DNA of 64,000 nt from positions 5,459,350-5,523,349 of the forward strand of contig OY987271.1 of the NCBI GenBank assembly GCA_963920665.1. The letters run 5' to 3'. Below are positions 63,304-64,000 of the stretch, one piece after another (the stretch's first letter is position 1; each line of letters opens with the position of its first letter). The notes under the pieces are model-generated. The model did not search any database and was not told the DNA's origin. It worked only from the letters and a program-made list of their open reading frames with translations. Position numbers and translations under genes: made by a program. The stretch comes from Straminergon stramineum. Taxonomy: Eukaryota; Streptophyta; Bryopsida; Hypnales; Calliergonaceae.

Positions 63304-64000
63304 AATTGAATAAGTGACCCCTGAAACTCAAGATCCCGAATCGTCTGCTCGAACGCTACCGTTCAGTGTATGATTTTCGATTTAGGGGATAAGGGCTCCA
63401 GAGCATCGGGTTGCCAAATTAAGAAAGCTCCTGCATGAACAAGACCTTCAGTCAATATGCGAATGTCTTTTACATGCCTCTTTCATCAAACATGGAACAG
63501 CCACCAGCATCATTATGCAGTTCCCAAGGTTTGCTTTATCAGTCTCTAGACTTCAACTGACATTACAAAACAAAGAAGACTGCAGTCATATTCATAAACT
63601 CAAAACTACTGGCAGTAATTTTAAGAAGCAACCAAATCAAGAGGTACTCCAAGATCACCAACATACAAAATTCTACAAAGTCAGCACACCAACCATCCCG
63701 CTCATACTGGAATTTAATATTGACAAAACGGTTACGACAGCCAATCAACAGGCTGTCCAAGGGAGGGCCATGCCTAGCTCATAGTGTCGATCATATTTCT
63801 AATTAAGCGTACTGGCAAACCTACCATCACATCCATTATGTAAAGCAATTCAATTTTACTGACCTATGGAGATATAGATACCTGCTGGAGGAGATTATAT
63901 CTCCTCACCCCAAGCTCCATCTTATATAATAGAAGACTTCTTTAATACTTTACTTTCTATTCTTGGCTTCACCTAAAGCCATCCACCAAAGTAAAAGTCC
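63304..64000 (-). promoter_or_regulatory. Promoter and leader of the Ca2+-ATPase gene
   Basis: A minus-strand TATA box (ATTATATAAG, 63921-63930) suggests transcription start near 63895, about 590 bp before the ATG. A leader intron is plausible: donor CCAGCAG then GTATCTATATC near 63881, acceptor GAGTTTCAG at about 63321, which would leave a 17-base exon segment before the ATG. This splice model is inferred. Confidence 0.5.

Overview
This is nuclear DNA of a land plant. The intact genes have short GT-AG introns and plant-specific products (an ER-type Ca2+-ATPase and two ASR/ABA-WDS stress proteins). They sit as islands of moderate GC in very AT-rich, CpG-poor, transposon-filled DNA. Gene density, compact introns and the repeat content would fit a bryophyte or lycophyte better than a typical angiosperm, but that placement is inference. 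All gene models below were built by hand from reading frames and splice sites.

Layout. 1-8.1 kb: a decayed piggyBac-type transposase (about 1.65-2.4 kb), two copies of a short inverted-repeat element with TGATTGCAAGAAACACTT-like ends, and a decayed F-box-type fragment. 8.1-10.7 kb: a single-exon gene for a secreted, cysteine-rich, internally repeated protein with a palindromic module order (A-B-B-partial B-A); I recognise no family. 10.7-31.4 kb: no convincing gene. It holds MITE-like elements with TTAA target sites, a 1.5 kb CACTA-type element nested in a TTAA element, an exact 180-bp tandem repeat, a larger copy of the inverted-repeat element, and a 174-bp near-perfect hairpin. 31.4-34.2 kb: two ASR genes arranged head to head around a shared 1.0 kb promoter region. 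35.7-37 kb: a second F-box-type pseudogene. 39.6-45.3 kb: a six-exon coding region for an Atos/FAM214-like protein (822 aa) on the minus strand, with a long leader. 45.6-57.3 kb: a tandem duplication carrying a TTAA element in one copy and a 1.4 kb foldback hAT-like element in the other, then two pairs of abutting TTAA elements and one further TTAA element. 58.5-63.3 kb: an eight-exon P2A-type Ca2+-ATPase (ECA, 1052 aa) on the minus strand, with its promoter at the right edge.

How the parts relate. The genes are independent transcription units; only the ASR pair has a plausible shared control region. The most coherent system in the window is the mobile one. At least four sequence families of short elements have TTAACCC...GGGTTAA ends. 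One of them has an empty counterpart in a paralogous copy, and a piggyBac transposase fossil lies in the same window. The least explained coding gene is the cysteine-rich secreted repeat protein at 9.2-10.2 kb.
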